Notes under the pieces: model-generated
Told to the model about the DNA's origin: nothing
Seen by the model: the letters and a program-made list of their open reading frames with translations, nothing else
The model's database searches: none
Position numbers and translations under genes: made by a program
Source of the DNA: Arbacia lixula
Lineage: Eukaryota > Echinodermata > Echinoidea > Arbacioida > Arbaciidae
DNA: 64,000 bases
Assembly: GCA_963669155.1 (NCBI GenBank)
Contig: OZ022576.1
Span: 29,479,938 to 29,543,937, forward strand
Direction: 5' to 3'
Shown: piece after piece, positions 1 through 12,700 of the stretch
Numbering within the stretch: position 1 is the stretch's first letter
How the letters are laid out: each line of letters opens with the position of its first letter

Positions 1-1845
1 TTGTGGTGGAGGTAAGAGCATGAGCTATATGAGAAGCCAAGTGGCTGTAAAAGTGGCGGTGAAAGTGCAACATTTAAATATGGATGATAATGAGAAAAAG
101 AGTTGAAAAGGAGAAGGATATATGGAAAGTGATGGCCTTCAGAAGTGGACGCTTTCTTTTAAAGGGTGTGTATGATTGTATGCGCGCGTGTGTATGTGTT
201 ATGTTTGTGTGTGTAGGAGGGGGGGGGGGGTGGGGGTTAATGACATATCTTCTCTTCCGCTTTATTTTTCTCCTTTTCACGGTTCGTCTGCCCCGTCTTT
301 CCTTTCACACCTCACTTTTTGCTCTCCTGTTCTCTTTTCATTTGATAAATAACACGATACTAGTTCAAATCGTGGCTATAGACCGAATTTAAGCTAATAA
401 ATAAAGTCCCAGACTCATTTTCTCAACCAACGGTACTTTGATTTTCTCCCCGACATTTTATTTTGTCGGCCAAACAATTCACATTCCTCATAATTCGATC
501 TGCTTTTGCCTCTTTTCTCAAAAGAGTCGGCATAGGATGATTTCTTACGTACAAATATGATCTAGTAGATTATCAGACCAATAATCACAGAAAATTTAAT
601 GTTCAACCAGATGAACGCACCCCACCCCATACGACTATTTCCATCCTATTTTGACGCGGAGTCTACGGGGTGCAAACAAAAGATACGGTGTCGGGAGTCC
701 AGCAGAGCTAATGGCGACAGTGAAGTGTTGATTGTCTGCTAAATCCACACTGCGCTCTTTTGATTCACGCCGCTCTAAATGGTCGAGTAATTTTAAGGGA
801 TTACAATCGCCGGCCCAGGCCGCAGGAAATGCCAATCACCGTTATTGTTTCCCTTCGGTCTGTCCATCAAATTCCGCAGCTCCGCGTACCTCTGCCTGCT
901 GATTGGTCGATCAGCTGTCGCGCAACATTGTAGGGCGCTAATCCTGAGATGGCGTATCTGCCAGTATGTTTGTCCTTTGTCTCGGAGAAGGGACTGGCGG
1001 CGAACATCACAAGAATTAATTATTTCCAGTTCCGTAACACGTCGCATGGGCAGGGTGTCGCTAATGCCAGTTGTGTTCGGCCGCGATGTTATTTAGGAGA
1101 GAAAATAAACAGAGCCTAATGATGAATGAATCTTGCTTATTCCGCAATGGATGAACGTGAATTATCATCTAGTTACAGAGTACATCTTGTTCTTTACTCT
1201 ACACTCCTGTCGATCCTGTCGATAGTTCACGCAACCATTCACATTAGTCTCTTGAATTCATCAATCATCAATAATTTTCCATGTAACCCTGATTAGCATA
1301 ACCGTGTCAGTCAGTCAATGGGTATGAAATTGCAGACTAGCATCTGAATGATTTGTCCATAGAGGTTGATATGATTTGTTTAGTCCAGCCTTCCGACATC
1401 GGGCCAAGAACAGCTGGTAGGCCTATATCAGGCACTAGTCTGGTCCAACAGACACATGTTTGAGAATTGAGAGATAGGTCAGCACCCAGAACAACGTGTG
1501 TCCTATGCAGCCATTTTGCAGCTATAGCCGATCTTATATTCAAAAGTGTTGCTTTTCTTCAGATGATTTAGCGCTAAAAATAATATCCGTTCTTAAAGTG
1601 AAAATCGAAAACACACGCTCGTATGGCAAGCCGTTTTAGCATTTATTCTTATTTCTTGATATCACGAATTCGATTTCTTGATATCAAGAATTCGATTTCT
1701 GAATAGTTCAGTGGCCGGGAGAGGGCGAGCTTCGCCCTCCGCCCTCGCCCGTCAGTAGTTAGCCCACTAGCCCGACGCCTATCGGATAGGCTACCACCAC
1801 CCCAAAAGTCTTTTGATTCTACTCAATAGCTCTTTATAATTGAAT
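1..1845. other. Intergenic, no gene recognised
   Basis: Several short overlapping open frames on both strands occur here, but none has a recognisable family motif or convincing splice sites. A G-run lies at about 219-236. The stretch at 640-1090 is noticeably richer in G+C and CpG than its surroundings but is interrupted by stops in all frames, so it may be regulatory or an old exon. Around 1660-1700 a 21-22 bp unit containing TTCTTGATATCA is repeated in tandem, and one copy is nearly palindromic. Confidence 0.4.
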
Positions 1846-3420
1846 TCATCGCTTCTTTTGGCAATGTAAAGAGAAAGTTATCCCTATAATTTTTATTTCT
1901 GTAACTATTCTACCAAATTGAGATTGTAATCCATTTTCTTCATTCCAACCAATTACCAAAATTGTTGTTTTATCCATATTAACGTTTAAACCACTAACTT
2001 CTGAAAAAGCATGAAAAAGAAATTGCAATATTCTAACTGACACTTTGTCTCTTATGATTTTTTTTTGTCAAATCATCAACATACAATATCTGTTTTACTT
2101 TAAAATTGCCAAAACCCCTTAAGGTCTCCTCATTTCCTAGGGCATGAGCCAAAATTTCGATAACAACTAAAAATAAATAGGGTGATAAAGGGTCTCCCTG
2201 ACTGACACCAGGTTCTAAAATCCCTCATTCATTACGCAACTACTTATATCAGTATAACAAGTTTTTATCCAAGAACAAAAAGAAGGGCAGAAGCCAAAGC
2301 GTTTCAAAACGGTTAAGAGAAACGAATGTGAGACCGAGTCAAAGGCCTTCTCGAAATCACCAACAATTCAATAGCTATCTAAACACACACAAAAAAAGTA
2401 AGTCCACCCTCTAAGCAAAATAGCATAACTTTTTATCGAAGAGGTTTTTGGCAAAATAATTTGGCAAAATTGCCCCTTAACTTATTGAATAACTTATGTG
2501 TGGAAACCACGTTAATCCAATTAGTCATGCATGAGTGTGCACATTTTAAAGTAAAAAAATGACACTTTTCAAGTCACAAGGGTAATTTTGGGATTCTGTC
2601 ATATGAAGTTTTGATGAATTCATTTTTCTGGTGCATAATTTATGTCCTTTCATCATCCAATCCTCAATGCACTAACACCTATCCTGGTTGAGTTACCAGC
2701 GTTTAACAAATACTCATCCCTCTTGAGTTTGGAACTTTTAAAAACCCTTTACTTTGGTGAAAAAATACAACTCTGGATATTTTGACAAAGATGTAACATG
2801 ACCTGTTATGTAAACAAAAGAAGTCATTTTCGTGTCATGGCTGAGAAAACACACTTTAAAATCGCACAAGAAATGCCAAAATGTATTGTTAATCTCACTT
2901 AAAACTTGTTTCATTCTCTTCGCTAAAACCTTTGAAAGAACGTTATAATCCACATTTAAAGAGTGTAATTGGTCTGTAATTTTTAATATAAAGGGGGTCT
3001 TTACCATCTTTTTCTAGTAATGTAATAGTCCCTTGTTCTGAGATATTGACAAATGACCCTGCTCATAAGCTTCAATGGCTTCGACTAACTGCTTACCTAA
3101 ATGTGGCCAAAATGTGATATAAAACTCAACCGAAAACCCATCATTACCCGGAGCTTTATTTTTCTTCATCGATTTTAAAGCTTCCAAGCATTCGTCTATA
3201 CTTATGTATCCTTCCACACAATTTTCGACTTTCCTCACTTAATGTTATAAGAAACTTTCATTCAAAACATCTTCCGCTACATCTCTCCTATTTGAATATA
3301 ATGTTTCATAGAAGGAGTTAATCAACTTTTCATTTCTATCTTTTATAACAGAATTATTTCCGTCATATAATTCATGCATTATTATTTTCTTTTTATTTGA
3401 GTCCTTCCAATGATTTGTCA
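1846..3420 (-). pseudogene. Decayed L1/Tx1-type LINE reverse transcriptase
   Basis: On the minus strand the pieces appear in the order expected for an APE-type non-LTR reverse transcriptase. A segment with FYETLYSNRRD lies near 3300. NKAPGNDGFSVEFY is at about 3150, LNVDYNVLSKVLAKRM at about 2950, DFEKAFDS (catalytic motif A) at 2337-2358, GVSQGDPLSPYLF at about 2170-2209, and the catalytic YVDD at 2072-2083. SGLNVNMDKT follows at about 1980. Motif A is in a different frame from motif B/C, there are stops between blocks, and a dispersed repeat (2392-2598) interrupts the region between the NVDY block and motif A. It is therefore a dead copy. No endonuclease domain was seen. Clade assignment to L1/Tx1 rests on the NKAPGNDG and LNVDYK-like motifs. 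Confidence 0.8.
2392..2598 (+). repeat. Dispersed repeat, copy 1 (nested in LINE)
   Basis: This segment and 4906-5098 are two diverged direct copies of the same sequence, sharing blocks such as CTAAGCAAAATAGCATAACT, TTTTATCGAAGAGG and AATCCAATTAGTCATG. Copy 1 splits the LINE reverse transcriptase, so it inserted after the LINE. No coding potential or terminal repeats were recognised. Confidence 0.75.
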
Positions 3421-3432
3421 TAAATCACTCAA

Positions 3433-3532
3433 CATACACACACACACACACATACACAAATACACACACACACGAAGACAGACAGACAGACAAATACACA
3501 CACAGACACATACACACACGCACACACACACT
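3433..3532. repeat. CA-rich microsatellite
   Basis: An imperfect (CA)n tract with interspersed GACA and TACA units. Confidence 0.9.
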
Positions 3533-3597
3533 TATACGGGCACATAATACACACATATTCAACTTAATATTGATAAGAAAAAAAAATAAAACTTTCG

Positions 3598-3720
3598 ATT
3601 ACACCATGTGGTTGTATTCTTTCGGATGATTGGCCCACTCATGAGGTGAAGAAAGGAAAAGAAAGAATGAAAAGAGGAGAAATTATTTTCATATTTTTAT
3701 AACACTTACACAAGACTATT
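3598..3720 (+). repeat. Dispersed repeat, second copy at 16010-16140
   Basis: The segment beginning ATGTGGTTGTATTCTTTC and continuing through GTGAAGAAA and GAAAGA(A/G)TGAAAAGAGGAGA is repeated in the same orientation at 16010-16140. No coding capacity was seen, and the family is not recognised. Confidence 0.65.
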
Positions 3721-3734
3721 TTTAGCTTTAGCTT

Positions 3735-3865
3735 TTGTTGTCAAACAACTGGTTCTAAACTAGGCTTAGGTGAAAAGGGAAACATCAGAGATCATAGTGG
3801 GGACTCTCTTTGGGAGTGTCTGGCACTGACCCGCTGCACAATGTCGGACCAGTCATGTAGTGAAA
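3735..3865. repeat. Dispersed repeat, inverted copy at 58561-58690
   Basis: The blocks CAACTGGTTCTAAA, AACATCAG, GATCATAG, GGGGACTCT, TTTGGGAGTG and ACAATGTCGGACCAGT occur here. They recur in the same order on the opposite strand at 58561-58690, inside NAMPT intron 3. This looks like one short interspersed family of about 125 bp. Confidence 0.7.
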
Positions 3866-5834
3866 CCCTCACTCGAGCGATATTGTATAGAACCAGCAAC
3901 ATGCTTAAAAATGGATATGACGACAACACTTCGGTTACAAGGCTATGAAAAACAAAATCATAGAAAGATACAGGTCGATCGAAACAGGCAAGAGAAAAAA
4001 AAACATTCCTACATGGCTGTCTTTTCACACCCCCTCATCACAGCATGAATCACCAAATATAGTTCATCAATAAAGGATACATTTTGTTGGTACATAGATA
4101 TTTCAGCAGTAATACTTTTATTTCAGCAGTGTGGTAAATATACCAGTAATCGCATGTTTTATTGTGCATAATACTATTAAGTGAGTACAGCACTACCATG
4201 GATATCCATCATTAGTCACTCGTGTTAGAATATGTACCATGATACCCACTACGATACTCTTGCACAATATGCACCCTGTACAAATAATGAGGACGTTTTG
4301 AAGGGAGACAAACACACATGAAATAAAGTTGTAATAATATATTATTTTAACATAACAGACAGTGCATGCTTACAACTACAGTACATGTACATGTAAAATA
4401 TGGAACTTTTAGCATCATTTTCACCTTCAAATTTATCTTTAAAGCTGGATATTTTTGTTATTATTTGTAAGATTCACCTTTGAAGACTTTGTGTTACAAA
4501 ATGTATTAGTTGAAGGTCTCCTGACAGTCTCCTCACACTCTGGGGTGGTATTATGAAAGAAACTCAGGTAAACATTTCTTACTCGTAGCTAAGTCAATTG
4601 GTATACTGAACAATGATTTGAGTAAAAATAACATTGCCAGTAGGCCAATGACAGTAATGGGATTTACTGGTAAGCTGAAAGTAGGGTCAAATTCAAACTT
4701 CATTTCATTTTCAGAATACTTGTATCACATACAGACATATTTTCACAGTGTCACAATTTTAATGGTCTATTGCTCTTAACCTGGCACCTCTTGGTACATA
4801 ATACGGTGTACATGTATTTCACAAGAAATATTTTTATTCAAGCAAAGGGGCAAATGTACCTGATTCCAGACTACTGGTATGCAGGCAATGATACTAAACA
4901 CAACAAAAAATAAGTCCCCCCTAAGCAAAATAGCATAACTTTTTATCGAAGAGGTTTTGGGCAAAATAATTTGGCAGGATTGTTCCTTAAGTCATTGACT
5001 AACTTCTGTGTTAAAATCACATTAATCCAATTAGTCATGTATGAGTGGGCAAATTTTAAAGGCAAAAATGTCACTTTTCAAAAGTCATAAGCGTAATTGT
5101 TCATGCTGTTTTAACAATACATTTTAATACATCATAATATTCCTGAATACAAAAAAAAAAATCATGAATAAATATGATGGACCCTACACAGCTGCATGAT
5201 TATACATGTACATACATTTATTGTAAAGCTGCATGACGCGCAATCGTATTACACAATAATCCACTTTGGAATCCAATTAAATGCATTTACCGGTACATCT
5301 AGAATGCAGCCATGCACTGTGCTCCCGAAAGAGTAATGAAAGTCACACGCTGTCCTTAGAACAATATAATCTGGTGCATATATTTGAAGACTGTTCTATC
5401 ACTGCCTAAGGAATGGGTGGTCCATGTCCTATCAATCACGAACACAGTTGATCAATGTATTTTTCAATTATTCCAGGAGCTCTTGAACGATCTGAGGTCT
5501 ATCACACAAAAAATAAATGTGCTTTCCCGGTCTGTGAAGTTTGCAACTCCAATTTTGCTTATTGGAAGAGGCATTACATGAACAGCATTGCATTTGTACA
5601 TATATGCTAATTTCCATCTTTTAGTCTCAGGTAGCATTATCGGCATCTGATTATGGTTTAAAAAATATCTCATTGATGCAACATTCAGTGGTTATTCATG
5701 GGGAGAGTCCATCAACATCTAATGGACCTGTCATTTGAATTTGGTGATAGCCGCTCAAAGTTTTAGTAGAAAATTATCGCAAGTACAGCGTATACCCAGG
5801 CGGATAGACAGACGGACAGCATTCATGTCTCTTT
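3866..5834. other. Intergenic AT-rich DNA
   Basis: No host exon recognised. It contains the second copy of the 2392-type dispersed repeat (4906-5098). At about 4541 a partial MITE-like end begins GGGGTGGTATTATGAAAG. Short ACATGTACATG palindromes also occur. Confidence 0.5.
4906..5098 (+). repeat. Dispersed repeat, copy 2
   Basis: Direct, diverged copy of 2392-2598, collinear over about 200 bp. Confidence 0.75.
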
Positions 5835-6245
5835 GGGCGTGTTTATCAACTCTTTTTTTGGTAGAATTAAGGTTTCCAAACGCGTTTAATTTTTTTTAAA
5901 CGCGTTTAAACGAGTTGATAAACGCAAAGGTGTTTTGATTATGGGGTTTGGAAAGCTGTTTTGAAACACGCAAATTTGTACGATCCTAAACGTTTTCAAA
6001 GAAGCGAGATAAACGCAAAGCTGTTTTGAAACGCGTTTAAACCATGTGTTTGCAATGATAAGGCCGGCTTTCGACTTAGGCGATCGAGTTGATAAATGCA
6101 CCGTTTTTTTAAACGCGTTTGGAAACGCATTTGTAAAGGCCTTTGGAGTTGATAAACGCAACATTTTTCTAAACGCGTTTGGAAAAACGTTCGTAAAGGC
6201 CTTTGGAAACGCGTTTAAATTTCTGAAAAGTTGATAAACATGGCC
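5835..6245. mobile_element. Foldback/MITE-like element with AAACGCGTTT units
   Basis: The ends are inverted copies: GGGCGTGTTTATCAACTC on the left, and the complement of GGCCATGTTTATCAACTT on the right. The interior is made of repeated AAACGCGTTT palindromes joined to GTTGATAAACGCA and TTTGGAAACG modules in both orientations. No transposase is encoded; the overlapping open frames inside are by-products of the repeats. It is probably a non-autonomous foldback element. Confidence 0.6.
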
Positions 6246-6714
6246 TATATCGGAGCTAGAGTTAACGACAACCTGACAGCTTTACACAATGCACCCTGTA
6301 CATACCTCAGATTATAAAATACAATATGATACGTATCAGGTCACCAACATGACCAAGAAATACACTGGTTACTTGACTAATGGTAGTTTGATAGCTTGCT
6401 GCCCTGTTCATTTTGGAAGCACTTCAAGAAGTTGAAAGATGCCGGTAAATAAAGTGCATGTTTTCCTGAAACCTGCGGATAATATCAATTTCCTGTCCAA
6501 GAATACGTGGTAATCACGAATGTCCATTAACCCATTGTGTGCCAGATACTAGTACACCAATGTTTTATGTGATTTGTGTGCATTAATGGTAAAAAAAAAT
6601 ACACACATGGCACATAAAGAGTACAGAACAGTGAACTACCAGAATAAACTGGTATCACAAATGAAGCAATACAATGTACATGTACATTGGATATGATGAT
6701 TGACGGTGATGAAA

Positions 6715-9700
6715 TTAGAGTTTTAAAGCGTTTCTCTTCCAGAGTTCAGCATCTCCAGCATGGTACTCTAACTGTAGTGCAGTAATAAGGTCACCCTTTT
6801 TAGAAAACACAAAATTAAGGATGAGCGGGTTTTCCTCTTCTTCCCAACACTCCACCAGAACTTCTTCTCCAGGCCTGGCCTCCCTCATGAACATGATGGA
6901 GCACCTTTTTAGGTCATAGGCTACCAACTCTTTACTGAACGCAGACAGCTTCTTCTGCATCGCTGCAAAGCTCCCACTGTCAACACACATCCGAAGCATG
7001 TCGGCTTGATTCAGATGGGAATTGAAGTCGGTGTCGCTCCAGTTAACTGTGAACTTCTGCGCAAATGCATTCTCTGGCTTGAATTCTAAGTCGAACCCCT
7101 GCGGTGGAGTTGTTCGGATATTCTCAGGGCAGAACGGCTTGCCGATGTCATGTGCAACAGGCACTGGTTTGCGAACCTTCAAGTCCACAGTAACCATTTG
7201 AATGGCAAAGTTAGCGAGCTCTTCCCCTGTATCGCAATCCAAGCACTGTGTATCCCAACACACAGAGCTCCTCCCCAAGTAACTCATGCAGGCAGCAAAC
7301 TTGAGGGGTCTGTCAAAACGCATGCTGGCTTCTGTCCCAGGCTTCAGATTCATCTCTATGTTACGGGCAAACACAGATATGTGCTCAAGTCCTTTGGTCA
7401 TTTTGCTAAGATCAAATAAGTTGACGCTTGCTTCAAAATAGTCCAACAGGCACCAAGGATTGATTTTTCCTGGAAAATAAAGCAGAAAAAATTCTATGGT
7501 ACCTTAGTCACATTCACATGATTCTTATATCTTCTATAATCCTTTCTTCAAAATGATTGCACCATTATGTGAATCACTTTACTATAAAGGTAGGTGGTGA
7601 CATTCCTTTTGTAGTTCTAAAAAGACAAAGGTGTATAATTATGTAAAATAAATTTAGAAACATGTTTGGAATCCTTTCAGAATGAACTGAATGAACTGAA
7701 AAGTGACTTTCAATATACTGTCTTTTACATTTCAAAATGATTTTTGGATGGGTTGTCTAAGGACAAAGTTGACTACTTGCAGACCCTTATATTAACAATG
7801 TGATTTTGAACACCACAACACAATCTAATACGTAGACCGTTTTCGTAATGTATGCAATTTTGCAAAAGGCCGCAACCTCGGACAAACAACCGCTGCCTGT
7901 CGTCTGCACCGTACTCACATGCGTGTACACAATGCATGAGTGGCGAATACAGTGCACTCGATTCATTTTTCTCTTTGAACTAATTCAGACCTCGTTGTGG
8001 ACAATATATCTGTCAGATTTACACAGCTGGCATATAATAGTTAGCAAGATTATCAGAAGTTCAGTTTCTCAGAGGAATGTTTATTTTTTAGAAGAAATTT
8101 CGGTAATAATCGGCGATAATCGGGGTGAAGCACTGCTGCTGGCATGGGACATGCATGCACAGGACTCGCGGTATGCAGTGCAGCGCGGCCCGAAATGCAG
8201 GGTGTAAGATTTATTTTGTTCCCGAAACAAAAAAAACAACAAAAAACTCAAAAAGTGCAAACTCTGTTTCAAGGCATGTGGAAGAAAAGACTTGACAACA
8301 GACAAAATCACGAAAGACAGCTACATTCGCTCCAAGTATTTTTTTCATGGGAGTGGGCCAACAATCACCCCGGTCAACCTGTAACCCCGACCTGCCGTAG
8401 TCTTTGCGAAACACGTATCGTACCATGCGGCCAGCTCCCCGAGAGAGAGTATACAGCCATCGATCCGATTCCCAAACGGCAGAAAGTTAACGAAGTTTGC
8501 TGAACACATACCCCCATTAAATAACACGATAGTATCGTGTAACTGCAACTTCATACAGTATACCTTATTATGAATGAACGGTGTAAGTTGTATGTAAAAC
8601 TACTCCTTCATATACGTTTGCACTCATTTTTTAGAGGATTATTTTTGCATCTTCACGTTTGCGTGGAGCGTCAGCTCCATGCTGTGGGACGGACCGGTAA
8701 GGTCAGGGGGTCTGACGCGAGGTGAAGCGCTGCTTCTGCTTTCGCTAGCTGCAAAAGCCGACCCTTCGAATACCCGGTGGTATAAACACCCTTATCCTTC
8801 AAAAAAATCCTTGAGCTGCTTGACATCCATGCCGTCAAAAGTTCCTGTAGGTGTCGACGACATCGTAGAATTCCCTCATTTAAAAAAAAAAAATCTTTCA
8901 GGTAATATGAGACTGAAAATATAACAGAGAACTCAGAAGACCCGCTGGATTTGAACGTGACGTAAGGCTGACAAGATGGCGGAGAGCTTGACCGAGGTAG
9001 CAACAGTAACTATGAATGACGTCATTCTGCATATATTACAAAAAGGCCTATTGAATAATCAATTGCCGTATGCAGGGATATTCATCATTAAGTTTATCAT
9101 AAGATATGATTTGAGGGCAAAAAAGGACTTATATCAATACAGTTATTAGCTTTCACTTTGCCTCTGAAAACAGGCTGCACCAGAGGAGCAAGCTACAGTA
9201 TATTGTATGTTTTTAACACAATTGATTGAATTCTTTGTCCCTGATAAATTAAATATTTCAAAAAAACTGCACACAATATGTTAGGTTTGAGCAATTTCAA
9301 AGAATAGTATTTTGCTAAATATGTTACTCATTGCGGATAGATGGCTACTGATAATCGTTTGTCTCGCAATGTAAGGTAAACGGAATCGAAAAGATCACGA
9401 CGTTTCGTGTGCCGCTGCAACACTTCGTCAGGTGTGAGACAAAAATGTAGTAAGCAGGGGTTTAAATACCCTATGGTCAGTGCAGCGCACTAACTGAAAA
9501 GTGCTCATAAATGGTTCAATATTAATAGCTGGCGTATCCGGGTACTTGACCAACAATAGACTGCTGATGCGCCTCGCATTGACCGGCGGTAACAAGTTAC
9601 CGACAAAGGACAAAAAGGACAAAGCCACAGGCCGGTAATTACGGGCGACCAACAAGTCCAAGGGTCGCTAAAAACAGCACATTGTTGGGCGGTAACAAAG

Positions 9701-12700
9701 GCTGGCTATAGACTAACAACGGGCTGTTAAGTCGTATCGAAAGGCGGTCGAGTGTCATGGTGAGGAGTGTCATGGCGGCGTATCGTACGAATCCAAAAAT
9801 CGGGATATCGATCCCGTTGTCTCGATTGAAATTGTTGGGATTGAGACGGATATTGATAGCTTCCTTAACCCTTCGTGTGTACCAGTGCCGTTCTTGGGAG
9901 ATGCACTGAACCCCATCCCAGTCTGGCTGGTGCTGGTTATCCCAGGCATGTTCAGCTACTGCTGAGCTGTCAGTCCGGCGGAGCCTGACATCCCTCTTAT
10001 GCTCAGAAATTCTTTCAGAAATCGGTCGGGCATTTTCACCGATGTACGAACGGTCACACCCTTTGCAAGGGATGTTGTACACGATTCCGTCCCGTCTGTG
10101 TTGAGGGATAGGATCTTTGGGGCGAGTTAGTTGTTGTCGGAGGGTGGTATCTGATAGGAAAACCGTCCGGATGCCATGGCTTTCCAGGCGGCGCCTGAGT
10201 TGTGGGGACACTCCATCAACGTAAGGCAAGACTACGAACGACTTGTATTCCTTCTGATCCTTTTGTTCTAGGGCTTTCTTCTTGGTGTTATGTATGAAAC
10301 GGCGTGGGTAACCGTTGAGACCCAGGACATTGCGGACACGAGTCCGCTCTTTGCTTGGCTGTTGTGGGTTTGTCACGAGGCGTGATGCTCTGTCAAAAAG
10401 ACACTTCACCAGCCCTCTCTTCACCGATGTGGGGTGGTGAGAGTCGAAAGCAATGTACTGGTCTGTATGGGTAGGCTTCCTGTAGACTGAGGTGGAGAGC
10501 CTGCGGTTCTCGTGCCTGTGAACCATCGTGTCTAAGAATGCTATCTTCCCTTCACACTCAACCTCCGACGTAAACTGAATGGATGGGTGGCGGCCATTCA
10601 TGTGTTTGAGCAGGTTGTCGATTTCTGAACTGGAGACTTGGATGAACGTGTCATCTATGTATCTCTTCCAAATCTGGGGAAAGCAAGAGAGAGGGCATGC
10701 ATCTAACGCTTCATCTTCAAAACTTTCCATGTATAGGTTGGCCACGACAGCCGAGACTGGACTGCCCATGGCCGCCCCTTCAGTCTGTTCGTAGTAAGAA
10801 CCCCTGTACAGAAAGTATGTGGATCTGAGGACAAACTCAAGGAGTTTGGTAAGCTGTTCTGGAGACAGTGTGGTACGGGCGGAAAGGTTGCTGTCTAATT
10901 GCAGGCGCTGCAAGGCAGCACTGCAAGCACCATCGATCGGTACGTTGGTGAAAAGGGAGACTTCATTGAATGACACCAAAATAGTATTTTGTCTGCAAAT
11001 ACGTAAAGCAATTTTTTTTTGCTTTCACTCCTCTACTATTAAAAAAAAGGGTAACCCATTTGCAAAAATCATGAAAGTCAGCAGGAATCAGCAGTATACC
11101 AGTACTCTAAATGAAATCTCAGTCATAGCTTTACGAACCTTTTTCAGAAAAAGTATCTGTGTTTTTTAAACATAGCCATTGTGGTCTACCTAGTATTGCA
11201 GCAGACAGCGGCATGGTGCTGCCACTGCAGGAAGACAGTGTGAGGTGGAGAACCATGATATGCGCTGATTATGGTCTCAGTCTCTACTCTCTAGGCTACA
11301 GAAACTGTGGAGATTTTGGGCGACCTGTCCAAAACCTACTAGAGATCTAAATATCAATGTCAGTTTGCACTTCTTCTATTGCAAGGAAGTTCTTAAATAC
11401 ATGTACATTATTTTCCTTCTGCATTTTGTACAAATCGTTTTGACCTGCGAAAGGGGTACCTTGTCTTTAACATTAAACTGTATTTTTTTTTTTTTTTGTA
11501 ATGAAATAGCAACAAAGATGGACAAAAATTGTAATTCTGTTACTGGAAGTGTCAACAATACTAAAAGCAAATTCAAAGCCCAATCCAAGAACACATTCTG
11601 CTCTCACTACCTGAAATTTTGTGAATAATAATTGTTTAACAGCTACCAGTCTAATGATTCATGTTAATGACATACCATGTCGGACAAATTATCCTTCAAT
11701 GTTACTTAATGTGTGACTTGATTTTTTGTATGACCATCTCTTTAGTTTCGATGATATTCAATCAAAATATCTGTAGGATAATCCTTGAAATTGATGCTCG
11801 ATTACTCTTTGATGGGAGAATGTTTTGATCAAACATGATTTATGTTTCTGTGAGCTCTTTATTTTTGGTACAATACATTTTATACTTACACTTTGAAAAG
11901 ACATATTATTGATGCTCGATTACGTTTTACTGGGAGAATGTTTAACATAAGTGATCAAATTGTAATGATCAAGCTGTATGTTTACACCCTCTATCGTAAT
12001 TCCTGTTTCCGTTCTCTTTATTTTTGGTGAAGTACAGGTATACTTTGCAAAAATATATTTCCTCATGAACACATTTACTGTCATTTAATTAAAGTATAAC
12101 TCGGTGTCAGATATATGTCATCTGCTATTTATATTTAGCAGGTATACATGAAATGGTATCAACTTTTATTAAGACTTGATGTTAATAGTCCTTTCGAAAG
12201 AAGATTTGTATTTATACTTTTTGTATATCACCCTACATATTAGCGAGGCATAAATATTAGTATCAATCACATAATTTTTAGTCAAAAAATGTACAGGGTT
12301 TCGCTTGTGTCATGCATGTGGAAGCATCAGTTCGCCTTCTTCTTTTTGTTATGTTCCTTACTAGATGACCTACGCTGCTTTTTGGTTTACAGCATTTGTT
12401 TGTGTAATCTATGTGTCTATTTGTTTATCTATTCATGTTACTCTATATTATTGTGTTATTTGTACACAGGGCCCCCAGGGAGAACAGTGCCAAGCTCACT
12501 GATGGGGCTACCCTGTTTAAAAAAGACTTAATAAATAAATAAATAAATAAAGTCAACTAAATAAATTAAAATGCTCTTCAGAAAAATGAAATGCCACACA
12601 GGTTCACTGAAACCAAACCAAGCTAGCACAATTTTACAACAACCCTCAACCCCTAATTTGTCAAATCTTACCAAATTTGTTGAATTCTCCATACCCTGGA

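Noticed and set aside
793-1096. Opposing 83-84 codon frames near the window start
   Set aside because: They overlap on opposite strands, no homology is recognised, and no splice or promoter evidence picks one.
5886-6234. Phe/Asn/Ala-rich repeat frames on both strands
   Set aside because: They arise from translation of the AAACGCGTTT/GGAAACG repeats of the foldback element.
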